In this document: piece after piece, positions 8,423-16,702 of the stretch
How positions within the stretch are numbered: position 1 is the first letter of the stretch
Layout: the number at the start of each line of letters is the position of its first letter
Origin: Sphingomonas sp. BK580
GTDB taxonomy: Bacteria > Pseudomonadota > Alphaproteobacteria > Sphingomonadales > Sphingomonadaceae
Assembly (NCBI RefSeq): GCF_014194975.1
Contig: NZ_JACIAY010000010.1
Coordinates: forward strand, 1-64,000
Length of the DNA: 64,000 bases
Direction of reading: 5' to 3'
Translations under genes and position numbers: made by a program
Notes under the pieces: model-generated
The model's database searches: none
Seen by the model: only the letters and a program-made list of their open reading frames with translations
What the model was told of the DNA's origin: nothing

Positions 8423-10642
8423 TTAGCGATCGACGAGGAAGTTGGGGCTCGTTGCGGCGATGTAGAGCGCCGCCTGCGCGCGCTTGTGCGCCTGCACGGC
8501 CGGGTCGTTGTGGCGCACCCCCAGCAGCGCGCTGCGCAGCGCCGAGAGCTGTGCCGAGGTGGCGGAATTGTCGAGCAGCAGGAGGTTGGTCACCGCCACC
8601 AGCCGATCGACGTCGGTGGCGATCTGGTCCCATCCCGTCCAGCGCGGCTGCGTGCCGGTGAAGTTGGGCAGACCCATGTCCCAGCTATATTCCTGCCGAT
8701 TCGCGTCGCCGCGCAGCGTCCAGTTGAAGACGAGATTGTGCACTTCGGTCACGTTGCCGGCCGAGAGCAGCTTGGACTCTGGGCTCACCAGCCCGCGCGC
8801 ACGCGCCAGCGGATAATCCGGCGGGTAGAAGTTGAAGACTGAGGGGGCGCTGAAGACGGGTTGGCCGAGATAGACATCCTTCAACACGAAGGCGATGCCG
8901 TCGGTCGAGAGGCCGATCGCGCGGGCCAATGAGGTCATGACCAAGATAGGTTCCTTGACCTTGCCGGCATCGCCGCGCGGCTCGTCCCCGCGCGCCTCGG
9001 GGTCGAGCAGGATGGCGCGCACCACCGCCTTCAGGTCGCCGCGCACGCCGCTGCCGTTGTTCTCGAACACGCTGGCGACGCGGCCGACGTAGCCGCGCGA
9101 AGGGTTGGCGGTCACCAGGTTCTGGATCAGCAGCTTGGCAATGCGCGGCGGGGTCGACGGATGGTTGAAGGCCGCGGCCACGACCGCGCGCACGCTGTCA
9201 GCCGGGCTTGCCCCCGCCGGCACGCTGGTGCCGAGGAACGACTTGGCGTCGCCGTCGTATTTGCTCGTCGCCGCCGGCACCATCGGCAGCGAGAAATCCC
9301 ATCCGATCCAATCGGTGCGTCCGCCACTATGGGCATAGGTCCAACCGGTCAGCGCGCGTGCGACTCCGCGCACGTCTTCAGTAGAGTAGTTCGGTAAGGT
9401 ACGGCCGCCGGAGTCGGTCACCGGCGTCCCGTCACGCGCGAGCTGCACGGGGCCCATGCTGAACAGCTGCAGCAGCTCGCGCGCATAATTCTCCGAGGGG
9501 GCGGCGCGCGCACTTTCGGCCATGTTAAGGTAGCGGCCCATATAGCCGTGGAGCGTCACGCCCTGCAGCAGCTCGCCGTAATTGCCGAAGGCGTTGTCAA
9601 GCAGCATCTGCTGGTACGAGGCGAGCCCCGCGGTGCTGTCGCCCGGGTTGGAGACAACCAGGATCTGCGATAGCGCAAAGGCGACGCGCTGGCGCAGCTG
9701 GTCCGGTGCCATGGTGGCGTCGGCGTAGAAGCGGGCCGCGATGCGCGCGCGGTTGAAGTGAGTCAGAACGCATTTCGGCACGCCGGGATTCGCGGAGCAG
9801 TAGTTTGCCGGCACCCATTCGATGAGGTCCTTGTAGGTGCTGCCGCGCAAAGTGAACTGCTCGTCGACCCAGCCGGACACGCCCAGCTCGCTGATGCGCG
9901 CGACGACCTGCGGGTTGGGACCGAAAGTGGCCTGACGCGCGAGCCGGACGACGTCGGGCGGCACCGCCGCGGCGCCGCTCGCGCTCAGCACCGGCTGGCG
10001 GAACGCGGTAAGACCGTTGCTCCAGGCAAGATTGGTGCCGTCGGCCGTGAAGAGCGCGAGGAAGCGCCAGAAGGCGTTGGCAATCGTGTCGGCGAGGTCG
10101 CTGGCCAGCCCGGTGAGATAGGCGAAACCGCCCGCCGGCTGCGCTGCCGCGGGGGTCGGCGTCGACGACGGCGTGCTATCGGGCGCGGTCGTCGCCGCCG
10201 GGGTCGGGGTGACCACGACGATCCCGCCGGTTGGCGTGGGCGTCGGTGTCGGTGTCGGCGCCGGTGAGAACGTCGGAGTCGCGGCCGGTGTCGGCGTCGG
10301 TGTGGGTGCCGGTTGCGCCACCACGGGCGTCGGCGTCGGTGTGGGCGTGGGCGTGGGCGTGGGCGTGGGCGTGGGCGTGGACGTCGCCGCCGGCGTCGGC
10401 GTGACGATCACGATCTCGCCGCCGCCGCTCGGCGTCGGGGTCGGCGTATCGGTCGGGCCCGAGCTCGCCGGCGGCAGGACCGGGGTCGGAGTCGGTGTCG
10501 GGCTCGCCGCGGGCACGACGACCACAGGCGCGGGCGCTGTCGCGGTGGCGCCCCCGCTACCACTTCCGCCGCCGCCGCAAGCGGCCAGCGCCACGCAGGC
10601 ACAAGCCGTCAGCAATGATGTCCGTCGTCGTGCGCTCGCCAC
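8423..10642 (-). CDS. DUF1800 lipoprotein with Pro-Thr linker
   Basis: 739 residues from GTG 10642. This start gives a short lipoprotein signal ([22 protein letters not shown]) with lipobox LAAC and then [10 protein letters not shown] longer start at 10714 would put 24 extra residues ahead of the signal. Residues about 35-190 are a low-complexity Pro/Thr/Ala linker partly encoded by a hexanucleotide tandem repeat. The DUF1800 domain follows, with [49 protein letters not shown] and [18 protein letters not shown]1800 has no established activity. The linker probably displays the domain away from the membrane. It is co-transcribed with the Tat-exported DUF1501 partner. Confidence 0.82.
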   Translation of the reverse strand: MASARRRTSLLTACACVALAACGGGGSGSGGATATAPAPVVVVPAASPTPTPTPVLPPASSGPTDTPTPTPSGGGEIVIVTPTPAATSTPTPTPTPTPTPTPTPTPVVAQPAPTPTPTPAATPTFSPAPTPTPTPTPTGGIVVVTPTPAATTAPDSTPSSTPTPAAAQPAGGFAYLTGLASDLADTIANAFWRFLALFTADGTNLAWSNGLTAFRQPVLSASGAAAVPPDVVRLARQATFGPNPQVVARISELGVSGWVDEQFTLRGSTYKDLIEWVPANYCSANPGVPKCVLTHFNRARIAARFYADATMAPDQLRQRVAFALSQILVVSNPGDSTAGLASYQQMLLDNAFGNYGELLQGVTLHGYMGRYLNMAESARAAPSENYARELLQLFSMGPVQLARDGTPVTDSGGRTLPNYSTEDVRGVARALTGWTYAHSGGRTDWIGWDFSLPMVPAATSKYDGDAKSFLGTSVPAGASPADSVRAVVAAAFNHPSTPPRIAKLLIQNLVTANPSRGYVGRVASVFENNGSGVRGDLKAVVRAILLDPEARGDEPRGDAGKVKEPILVMTSLARAIGLSTDGIAFVLKDVYLGQPVFSAPSVFNFYPPDYPLARARGLVSPESKLLSAGNVTEVHNLVFNWTLRGDANRQEYSWDMGLPNFTGTQPRWTGWDQIATDVDRLVAVTNLLLLDNSATSAQLSALRSALLGVRHNDPAVQAHKRAQAALYIAATSPNFLVDR
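10341..10380. repeat. Tandem GTGGGC hexanucleotide repeat
   Basis: Six and two-thirds perfect copies of GTGGGC lie within the Pro-Thr linker of the DUF1800 gene and encode alternating Thr-Pro on the minus strand. Because the unit is six bases, copy-number change alters linker length without shifting the frame. Degenerate copies extend on both sides (10190-10540). Confidence 0.9.
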
Positions 10643-10878
10643 GCGTGCCCCGCCAAATTCTATGATCAGGATGTCGCGCGACCAGCGCGCTGCCAGATCA
10701 GTAAGCGAGCGCACTAAAGACGAGGTTAAGGCGGGCTGCTCTGAATCACGCTTTTTGCTTTCGTACGGGGAAAAGATCGGCGGATGATGCGACCTTGCCG
10801 CCGTCGAATTATGGCGAACCCGCGTTAACTATTTCGTGACATCTTTGCCCGACCCACAGGTGAATCGGCCGGGGTCGG
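10643..10878. promoter_or_regulatory. Upstream region of the DUF1800-DUF1501 pair
   Basis: A 236-base interval, distinctly more AT-rich than the genes around it, with minus-strand A-runs (TTTTTGC and GGGGAAAAG on the plus strand, 10745-10775). It probably holds the promoter of the pair. No individual -35/-10 boxes can be called with confidence. Confidence 0.35.
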
Positions 10879-11397
10879 TCAGTCTCTGGGGGCGGACCGG
10901 ATGACACGGGCCGGATTGCCCACGGCCGCGGCGCCAGCGGGAACGTCCGCCATCACGACCGCGCCTGCACCGACCCGCGCCCGGGCGCCGACGGTGATCG
11001 CGCCGAAGACGATCGCACCGGGATGAAGCGTCGCACCGTCGCCGATCACGGGATAATCGTCACCGCGCGATCGCCCCAGCGTCACCGACTGGTAGACGGT
11101 CACGCCGGCTCCGACGCGGACGCCCTGACCGATCACCACGGCGACGGGATGGGGCAGGTGCAGGCCGGCGCCGATCTCACTGTCGAGATGCAGGTGACAG
11201 CCGCTCCGGCGCGTGTTCCACGCCCAAATCAGCATGCCGAGCCTGTCGAGCGGCGTGCGCACGAGCGCCGCCGCGACGCGGTGGAGGAAAATCGTCGAGA
11301 ATCCCGGATGGAAGACGAAGGCCGGCAGCGCGCCGCGCAGCCGCGTCCGCCCGGTGTTGGCGCGCAGGTCGGCGCGTATCACGTCGCGGAACCGCAC
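10879..11397 (-). CDS. Serine-acetyltransferase-like hexapeptide acyltransferase
   Basis: 172 residues from GTG 11397, which gives MRFRDVIRADLRANTG and lies behind a GAGGG site. The C-terminal half is a left-handed beta-helix with repeated [IV]Gx4 units, HPVAVVIGQGVRVGAGVTVYQSVTLG, and a PAGAAAVGNPARVI cap. This matches the CysE/WcaB group. At this length it lacks most of the N-terminal helical domain of true CysE, so EPS O-acetylation is more likely than cysteine biosynthesis. It starts 22 bases after the glycosidase stop and belongs to the same reverse operon. Confidence 0.75.
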   Translation of the reverse strand: MRFRDVIRADLRANTGRTRLRGALPAFVFHPGFSTIFLHRVAAALVRTPLDRLGMLIWAWNTRRSGCHLHLDSEIGAGLHLPHPVAVVIGQGVRVGAGVTVYQSVTLGRSRGDDYPVIGDGATLHPGAIVFGAITVGARARVGAGAVVMADVPAGAAAVGNPARVIRSAPRD

Positions 11398-11419
11398 CGC
11401 TCGCCCTCGTCGCCCGCGA

Positions 11420-12790
11420 TCAGCCAGTGATCGAGAGCGCGATCGGCTGGCCGAGCGGGTAGCGCGCCACCAGCGGCGCCTGGCCGATCGGCAGGGTGCC
11501 GTCCGTTGCGGCCGCATCGCCGCACATCATGCGCACCCCGCTCGGCCTTGCTGTGAAGCGGACACCGCTGCTCGGGGTCAGGCTGTTGGTCCAGACTACC
11601 GCGAGTTGGCGATCGGGCATAACTGCGCGCAGAACGAAGATGTCGGGGCGGGGCAGCTGCAGCTCGACCGCGCGCGCGCCGGCGACGATCGCGCGCGCCT
11701 CCTTGATGAAGCAGGCGGCGGGCTTGGGCTGGTCGTCATAGCCGAAGATGCCGAAATTCTGCTCCCTGTCGTTCGGATCCTGTCCCTCGTCCTTGAGCTC
11801 ATAGGCCCAGGAGCCGCGCAGCCACGGCAGCGTCGCCGATTGCAGGATATAATGAGCGAAATTATAGCCCTGGCGCTCCCGACTGATGTCGCACTTGCCG
11901 TCGACGGTGGGCCAGCCGAACTCGGTGACGTAGATCGGCGTGTCGCGGCCGCCGCGTTGCTGGCGCAGCAGCGTCTGTAGTCGTTGCAGCCGGTTCACCA
12001 TCTCGTTCGCGGTGCGGTTACGCGGGCCTTGACAGTGATTGTAGGTGTGCACGGAGAGGCCGTCGGCGCCGTCGAGCGCGCCATCGCGAACGATTGCCTG
12101 CGTCCACTGCCAATCGGGATCGTCACCGACCGCGCCGACCACGACCGGCGCGCTGGGGTTCGCGCGCTTGGCCGCCTGCACCGCCACTTTCGCGACCGCG
12201 GCATAATGGACCGCGGCGCGCGCGTCGGACGGATCGCCCGCACCGCTCAGCCGCGTCGCCGGCTTCTGCCAGTCGACCCGCAAGTTCCACTCGTTCCACA
12301 CCTCGAAGATTGTGTTGTAGGGGCTCGTCATGCGGACCAGCGCCTCGACGTACTCGGCGAATTGTTTGAGCTGAGCGTCGTTCAGCGGCATGCCGTTCTG
12401 CTGGAGCGGAAAGGGCGGGCCGCCAAGGCTGAACAGCGGCCGCGCCCCGGCGACCGGTAGGAAGCCGACGATTCGGCGCGGGTCCTTGATCACGGGCGAG
12501 CCGTTTGGCGGAAAGCTGAACTGCGCCCAAATGATCCCATCGCGATAGGAGCCTGCGCCAATCGAGCGGAGTTGCGCGGCGGCGCGCGCGCCGTTGGTAT
12601 AACCGAGCGGTCGGCCCATGCCGAAGTGCGTCGTCGCGCCGAAGATCGGCGGCGTGTAGCGACCGGTCGGCGGCGTCGCCGCGAAGGTGACTTGGGTGGT
12701 CGCCGGCACCTGCGACCACACAGCGGCGGTGGCGAGCGCCGTCGCCGCGATCGTGCCGGCGGCCGCGAACGGCCAGATCTTCAGGCGCAT
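11420..12790 (-). CDS. Membrane-anchored or secreted clan-A glycoside hydrolase
   Basis: 456 residues from ATG 12790, preceded by GGGGAG at good spacing; an ATG at 12805 is also possible. An N-terminal hydrophobic stretch (residues 5-26) acts as signal or anchor. The catalytic domain is a TIM-barrel type with EVWNEWN (candidate acid/base Glu167) and YVTEFGWP (candidate nucleophile Glu290), as in GH5/GH39/GH10-type clan-A enzymes. It lies inside the EPS operon between transferases and the acetyltransferase. A role in trimming or releasing the polymer in the periplasm or outside is an inference. The exact GH family is not certain. Confidence 0.72.
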   Translation of the reverse strand: MRLKIWPFAAAGTIAATALATAAVWSQVPATTQVTFAATPPTGRYTPPIFGATTHFGMGRPLGYTNGARAAAQLRSIGAGSYRDGIIWAQFSFPPNGSPVIKDPRRIVGFLPVAGARPLFSLGGPPFPLQQNGMPLNDAQLKQFAEYVEALVRMTSPYNTIFEVWNEWNLRVDWQKPATRLSGAGDPSDARAAVHYAAVAKVAVQAAKRANPSAPVVVGAVGDDPDWQWTQAIVRDGALDGADGLSVHTYNHCQGPRNRTANEMVNRLQRLQTLLRQQRGGRDTPIYVTEFGWPTVDGKCDISRERQGYNFAHYILQSATLPWLRGSWAYELKDEGQDPNDREQNFGIFGYDDQPKPAACFIKEARAIVAGARAVELQLPRPDIFVLRAVMPDRQLAVVWTNSLTPSSGVRFTARPSGVRMMCGDAAATDGTLPIGQAPLVARYPLGQPIALSITG

Positions 12791-12860
12791 CGCCTGTCTC
12801 CCCATGAGCTTCCCGGCGCGACTAGAACGACGCAGCGGCGCCGGCGATCCGTGCGCGCGG

Positions 12861-13937
12861 TCACGTCTGTCGCGCCGCCGCGACGCAGGCGGCCGCCAGC
12901 GTGGCGGCGGAGCGCTCCCAGGAGAAATGCCCGAGGCGCGCGCGACCGCGCGCGAGCCGATCGGCGCGCCAGGTGCCATCATCGTCGAGCGCGCGCCGCA
13001 TCAGCGCGGCGAGGGCGGGCGCGTCGTGCGGGTCGAAATAGTCGGCGGCGTCGCCGCACACCTCGCGCACCGGCGGGATCGCGCTGGCCAGCACGGGGCA
13101 GTCGTTGCCGAATGCCTCTAGGGGAGGGATGCCGAACCCCTCGTACAGGCTCGGGAACACCAACGCGCGCGCGCGACGCATCAGCGCGGTGACCGCGCGG
13201 TCGGACAGCCGCCCGGCCAGGATCACCTGTTCCGGCGCGTCGGGCATCTCCGCCGCGAACACGCCGCCGTCGATCTGGCCGACGATGACGAGCCGCGCCG
13301 CCGCCGTCTGGTCGCGCATCGCTTCGATCGCGAGCCGCAGATTCTTGTTCCGGGTGAGGCTGCCGATGGTCAGGAAGAAGGGCCGGTCGTCGGCCAGCCC
13401 CAAGGTGGCAAACACGCCGTCGTCGGGCGCGGCGTCGAGGTGCTCGGCGGAATTGGGCGCGACGACGATCTCGTTTGCGGGCACACCCAGCCAGTGCGCC
13501 AGCTCGCCGCGCGAGAAGTCCGACACGGTCGCGATCGTGGCGCGGCGCGTCAGCAGACGATCGACGACGCGGTGCAGCAGCACGTAGCTGCGTGAGTAGT
13601 TCTCGGGGAAGCGGTAGATCGCGGCGTCGTGGATCACCGCCACCTGGCGGTGCTGGAAGACCGGCCCGCTCGCCGCGAGGCTCAGCGCAACCCCGCCGCG
13701 CGCGATCCTGGCGAAGTCGACCTGCTCCCAGGCGTGACCGCGCAGCCGGCCATGATGGACCTGCGTGATCGCGCGCAGCGGCAGAAGGGGCGCATCGGGC
13801 GGCAGCACCAGCTGGCAATCGAGCTCCACCTCGCCGCGTGCTGCCAACGCGTCGAGCGCTAGCACGATCTGTGTGGCATAGCGTTGCACGCCGGTCATCG
13901 GCTGCTGCCGGAAGCGCCCGTTGATGAACAGTGTCAT
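12861..13937 (-). CDS. GT4 glycosyltransferase
   Basis: 358 residues from ATG 13937 (MTLFINGRFRQQ). An in-frame ATG at 13961 would add eight residues. Motifs include MTGVQRYATQIV near the N-terminus, VIHDAAIYRFPE and TVSDFSRGELAHWL in the acceptor domain, and FFLTIGSLTRNKNLRLAIEA with LVFPSLYEGFGIPPLEAF in the donor domain. This is the standard GT-B layout of mannosyl/rhamnosyl-type GT4 enzymes. It is cytoplasmic or peripheral membrane, in a reverse operon with the GT4 at 13975. Confidence 0.82.
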   Translation of the reverse strand: MTLFINGRFRQQPMTGVQRYATQIVLALDALAARGEVELDCQLVLPPDAPLLPLRAITQVHHGRLRGHAWEQVDFARIARGGVALSLAASGPVFQHRQVAVIHDAAIYRFPENYSRSYVLLHRVVDRLLTRRATIATVSDFSRGELAHWLGVPANEIVVAPNSAEHLDAAPDDGVFATLGLADDRPFFLTIGSLTRNKNLRLAIEAMRDQTAAARLVIVGQIDGGVFAAEMPDAPEQVILAGRLSDRAVTALMRRARALVFPSLYEGFGIPPLEAFGNDCPVLASAIPPVREVCGDAADYFDPHDAPALAALMRRALDDDGTWRADRLARGRARLGHFSWERSAATLAAACVAAARQT

Positions 13938-13974
13938 GCGCCGCCGATCCGAAGCCGCCATCGCGCGCGCCGGC

Positions 13975-15228
13975 TCAGCGGAACGTGCTCGCGGCCGTGC
14001 CGCGCGCGGCTAGCGCGGCGTCGACGAAGCGGGCGAAGGAGTCGAGGAAGCGCTCGCGGCTGAACGACAGCGCGTGAGAGCGGATCGCGGCGGTGTCGAA
14101 GCTCGCCTCGTCGCGCTCGAACGCCTCGATCGCGGCGACGAGGCTGTCGACGCTCTGCTCGGCGAAGTGCAGGCCCGACAGGCCCGGCACCACCGTCTCC
14201 GTCGCGCCGCCCGAGGCATAGGCGATCACCGGACGGCCCGACGCCATCGCCTCGACCGGGGCGATGCCGAAATCCTCCTCGCCTGGCATCAGGAAGGCAC
14301 GCGCGCGCGCGTAATAAAGCTTCAGCTCGGCGAAGGAGCATTGCCCGACGAACTCGATCGTCGGCCCGGCGAGCTTGCGCAGCGCCGCGGTCTCGGGCCC
14401 CTGGCCGGTGATGACCAGCCGGCGGCCGAGCCGATTACACGCCGCGATGGCGAGGTCGACCCGCTTGTACGAGACGTGGCGGCCGGTGATCAGGTAATAG
14501 TCGTCGACCTCGGGTGAAGTGGCGAAGTCGTCGACCTCGACCGGCGGGTAGATCACCTCGGCGGAGCGCCGATAGTAACGCGCGATGCGGCTGGCGACGT
14601 AGCGCGAGTTGGCGACGAAGCGATCGACCCGCAGCGCGCTGCCGACGTCCCATAGCCGCAGCCGCGGCACCGTGATGGAGAGCACCAGCCGCTTCAGCGC
14701 CGATGCGTCGCGACGGTAATGATGGTACTGGTCCCACAGGTAGCGCATCGGCGAGTGGCAGTAGCAGACGTGCACCGCACCCAGCGGCGGCATGATCCCC
14801 TTGGCCGGTCCGGACTCGCTCGAGATGATCAGGTCGTAGCCGTCGAGGTCGAGGTTCTCGAGCGCCATCGGCGCGACCGGCAGCAGCGAGCGATGGAAGC
14901 GCGCCGCGCCGGGCACCTTCTGCAGGAAGCTGGTGCGCAGCCGCTCATCGGGCACGATCGTGCGCGAGTAGTCGGGATCGGCGACCAGGGTGTGAACGAC
15001 TGCCTGCGGGAAGATCCGCAGCATCGTCTTGACGACATTCTCGCCGCCGCCCGGGCCGACCAGCCAGTAGTGGACGATCGCGACGCGCAGCCCGGCGAAT
15101 CGCGCGCGCCACTCGTCCTCGCCGCGCAGCGGCGTCGCGATCGCGCCGGGCTCGCCGGCGGCACCCGGCGCGGCGTCCGCAGGCGCCGGGAGCGGTGGCG
15201 CCGCGGTGATCTCGCGCTCGATCGTCAT
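13975..15228 (-). CDS. GT4 glycosyltransferase
   Basis: 417 residues from ATG 15228, preceded by GGGAG. Alternative starts lie slightly upstream (15255). The first 40 residues are Ala/Pro-rich. Then VAIVHYWLVGPGGGENVV, YCHSPMRYLWDQY, FVANSRYVASRIARYY, YYLITGRHVSYKRVDLAI, and FLMPGEEDFGIAPVEAMASGRPVIAYASGG give the full GT-B signature, with the EDFGIAPVEA donor motif common in mannosyltransferases. It precedes another GT4 gene by 37 bases in the same operon. Confidence 0.84.
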   Translation of the reverse strand: MTIEREITAAPPLPAPADAAPGAAGEPGAIATPLRGEDEWRARFAGLRVAIVHYWLVGPGGGENVVKTMLRIFPQAVVHTLVADPDYSRTIVPDERLRTSFLQKVPGAARFHRSLLPVAPMALENLDLDGYDLIISSESGPAKGIMPPLGAVHVCYCHSPMRYLWDQYHHYRRDASALKRLVLSITVPRLRLWDVGSALRVDRFVANSRYVASRIARYYRRSAEVIYPPVEVDDFATSPEVDDYYLITGRHVSYKRVDLAIAACNRLGRRLVITGQGPETAALRKLAGPTIEFVGQCSFAELKLYYARARAFLMPGEEDFGIAPVEAMASGRPVIAYASGGATETVVPGLSGLHFAEQSVDSLVAAIEAFERDEASFDTAAIRSHALSFSRERFLDSFARFVDAALAARGTAASTFR

Positions 15229-15307
15229 CACGCTCCCATCCTGTCGTGGCCTCATGCGATGTTTCCAGTGCGCCGTGCTATCGCAGGTGCGGCTTCATAT
15301 TGCACGA

Positions 15308-16507
15308 TTAAAGCCTTGTCCCGACCAGTTGTTCGTAGATGGCCAGGGTGCGTCCGGCGACCACGTCCGGGTCGAAGTCACCGCGGTCGGCGAGCCAGCG
15401 CGCGCGCACCTGCGCGCGCAGCGCTCCCTCGCCACGCACGCGCGCGAGGGCGGCGAGCAGCGTCGCAGGTGCGTCCGGATCGAACACCAGACCGCGCTCG
15501 CCGTGTGCCACCATCTCAGGCAACCCGCCGCGCGCCGCGACGATCGGGATCACTCCGTGGATCCCCGACTCAAAGGCGACGCGACCGGACGGCTCGTCCC
15601 ACAGCGACGGTACGACGAGCGCGTCGACCGTGGCGTAGAAGTCATCGGGTGCCTGCACGCCAACGAAGTCAACCGGGAGTTCTCGAGCCAACTCCCTCAG
15701 TTCGTTCATATAGTCTGCTCTGCCTTCGCCGCCGACGCGAAGCCGCCAGCCGCCCGCCGGAAGCAGGCGCAGCGTCCGCAACAGCGTATCCAGCCCCTTC
15801 TCGGGCGAGATCCGACCGAGGAAGCCGATGGTGAGCCGACTCGGCTCGATCAGGTCTGGCCGGTGCGGGACGGCGCGGGCGGGGCGATAGGCGCCGGCGA
15901 GGACCGTCGCTGGCACGTCGCGCGGGAAGACGTGGTAGGCGTCATGGATCGACCGGATCGTCTCCGACACATAGACGACGTGGGCGACCGAAGCCGTCCG
16001 CCGTCGCGCGGGCGCCAACGCGAGCAGACGGCAGCTCACGCACACGCCCGCGCAATTCCGACCGGCTCTCCTATGGCCTGAATTGAGACACATCAGATAA
16101 TAGTCGCTGACGCGATGTACCACCGGCACCCCGAACGCCGCCGCGACGCGCCAGATCGTCGTGCCGATTCCCGCCATCACATGCGTGTTGATGACGTCCG
16201 GGCGGAAATCGCCGAGGACGGCGCGATAGTCCGCCGCCATGCGGTCGCCGAACCGATCGATCATGTGCCATGCCACGCGCCTCGGCGCGGGATGGTCGCC
16301 GCGCAGGTACAGGTTGCGGAGCCGCAGCCGATATTCGGGGACGCCGGTCGCGGCGTGGGTGCCGTGGTGCGCGCGATCGTCGAGGTTGAGCACCGCGACG
16401 GTGTGACCGCGCGCCCGCAGCCCCTGCGCCAGCTGCGCCACCGACACCTGCGCGCCGCCGTGCACCTGAGCAGGGAAGAAATTGCGCGAGACCAGTAAGA
16501 TCCGGAT
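15308..16507 (-). CDS. GT4 glycosyltransferase with non-standard start (ATC)
   Basis: The protein has GGAQVSVAQLAQGLRARG, a tri-cysteine motif (CAGVCVSC), FLGRISPEKGLDTLL and SLWDEPSGRVAFE, so it is a GT4 enzyme of about 385-399 residues. The first usual start is GTG 16465 (MHGGAQ), but this removes the first beta-strand. Reading upstream in frame gives IRILLVSRNFFPAQ, exactly the expected Rossmann strand. The first codon of that stretch is ATC at 16505-16507 and sits 6 bases after GGAGG. An ATG-to-ATC change, a rare ATC start or a base-call error would each explain this. It is the first gene of the reverse block and is paralogous to the GT4 at 1901. Confidence 0.75.
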   Translation of the reverse strand: MRILLVSRNFFPAQVHGGAQVSVAQLAQGLRARGHTVAVLNLDDRAHHGTHAATGVPEYRLRLRNLYLRGDHPAPRRVAWHMIDRFGDRMAADYRAVLGDFRPDVINTHVMAGIGTTIWRVAAAFGVPVVHRVSDYYLMCLNSGHRRAGRNCAGVCVSCRLLALAPARRRTASVAHVVYVSETIRSIHDAYHVFPRDVPATVLAGAYRPARAVPHRPDLIEPSRLTIGFLGRISPEKGLDTLLRTLRLLPAGGWRLRVGGEGRADYMNELRELARELPVDFVGVQAPDDFYATVDALVVPSLWDEPSGRVAFESGIHGVIPIVAARGGLPEMVAHGERGLVFDPDAPATLLAALARVRGEGALRAQVRARWLADRGDFDPDVVAGRTLAIYEQLVGTRL

Positions 16508-16684
16508 GGTGTTCCTCCGACCGCGCCGCGACGCCGCGCGGTCGGTCTCCTGACGGCGGGGCAGCGTGCGACCTCTGCGCGGGCCGGGTCACAATCGTCG
16601 GCGGTGGTGACCCATCGCGGGAAAATTGTCAATTCATTGCAAGTTGACATTGCGTTAGCGCTATGAGGCACCTACTCCGACGGA
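16508..16684. promoter_or_regulatory. Divergent promoter region with inverted repeat
   Basis: The interval separates the reverse GT block from the forward polymerase block, so promoters for both must be here. An inverted repeat TGTCAA-N11-TTGACA occupies 16627-16649 in the most AT-rich part. TTGACA also matches a -35 box, but no -10 at normal spacing is clear. Binding by a shared regulator is an inference. Confidence 0.4.
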
Positions 16685-16702
16685 GTGGTGATTGAACGCC
16701 CG

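Noticed and set aside
10341..10380. CRISPR-like repeat
   Set aside because: The repeat is a direct hexanucleotide tandem without spacers inside a coding linker. No CRISPR array or cas gene is seen in the window.
10173..10787. Gly-Val repeat protein on the plus strand
   Set aside because: It is the antisense reading of the Pro-Thr linker in the DUF1800 gene.
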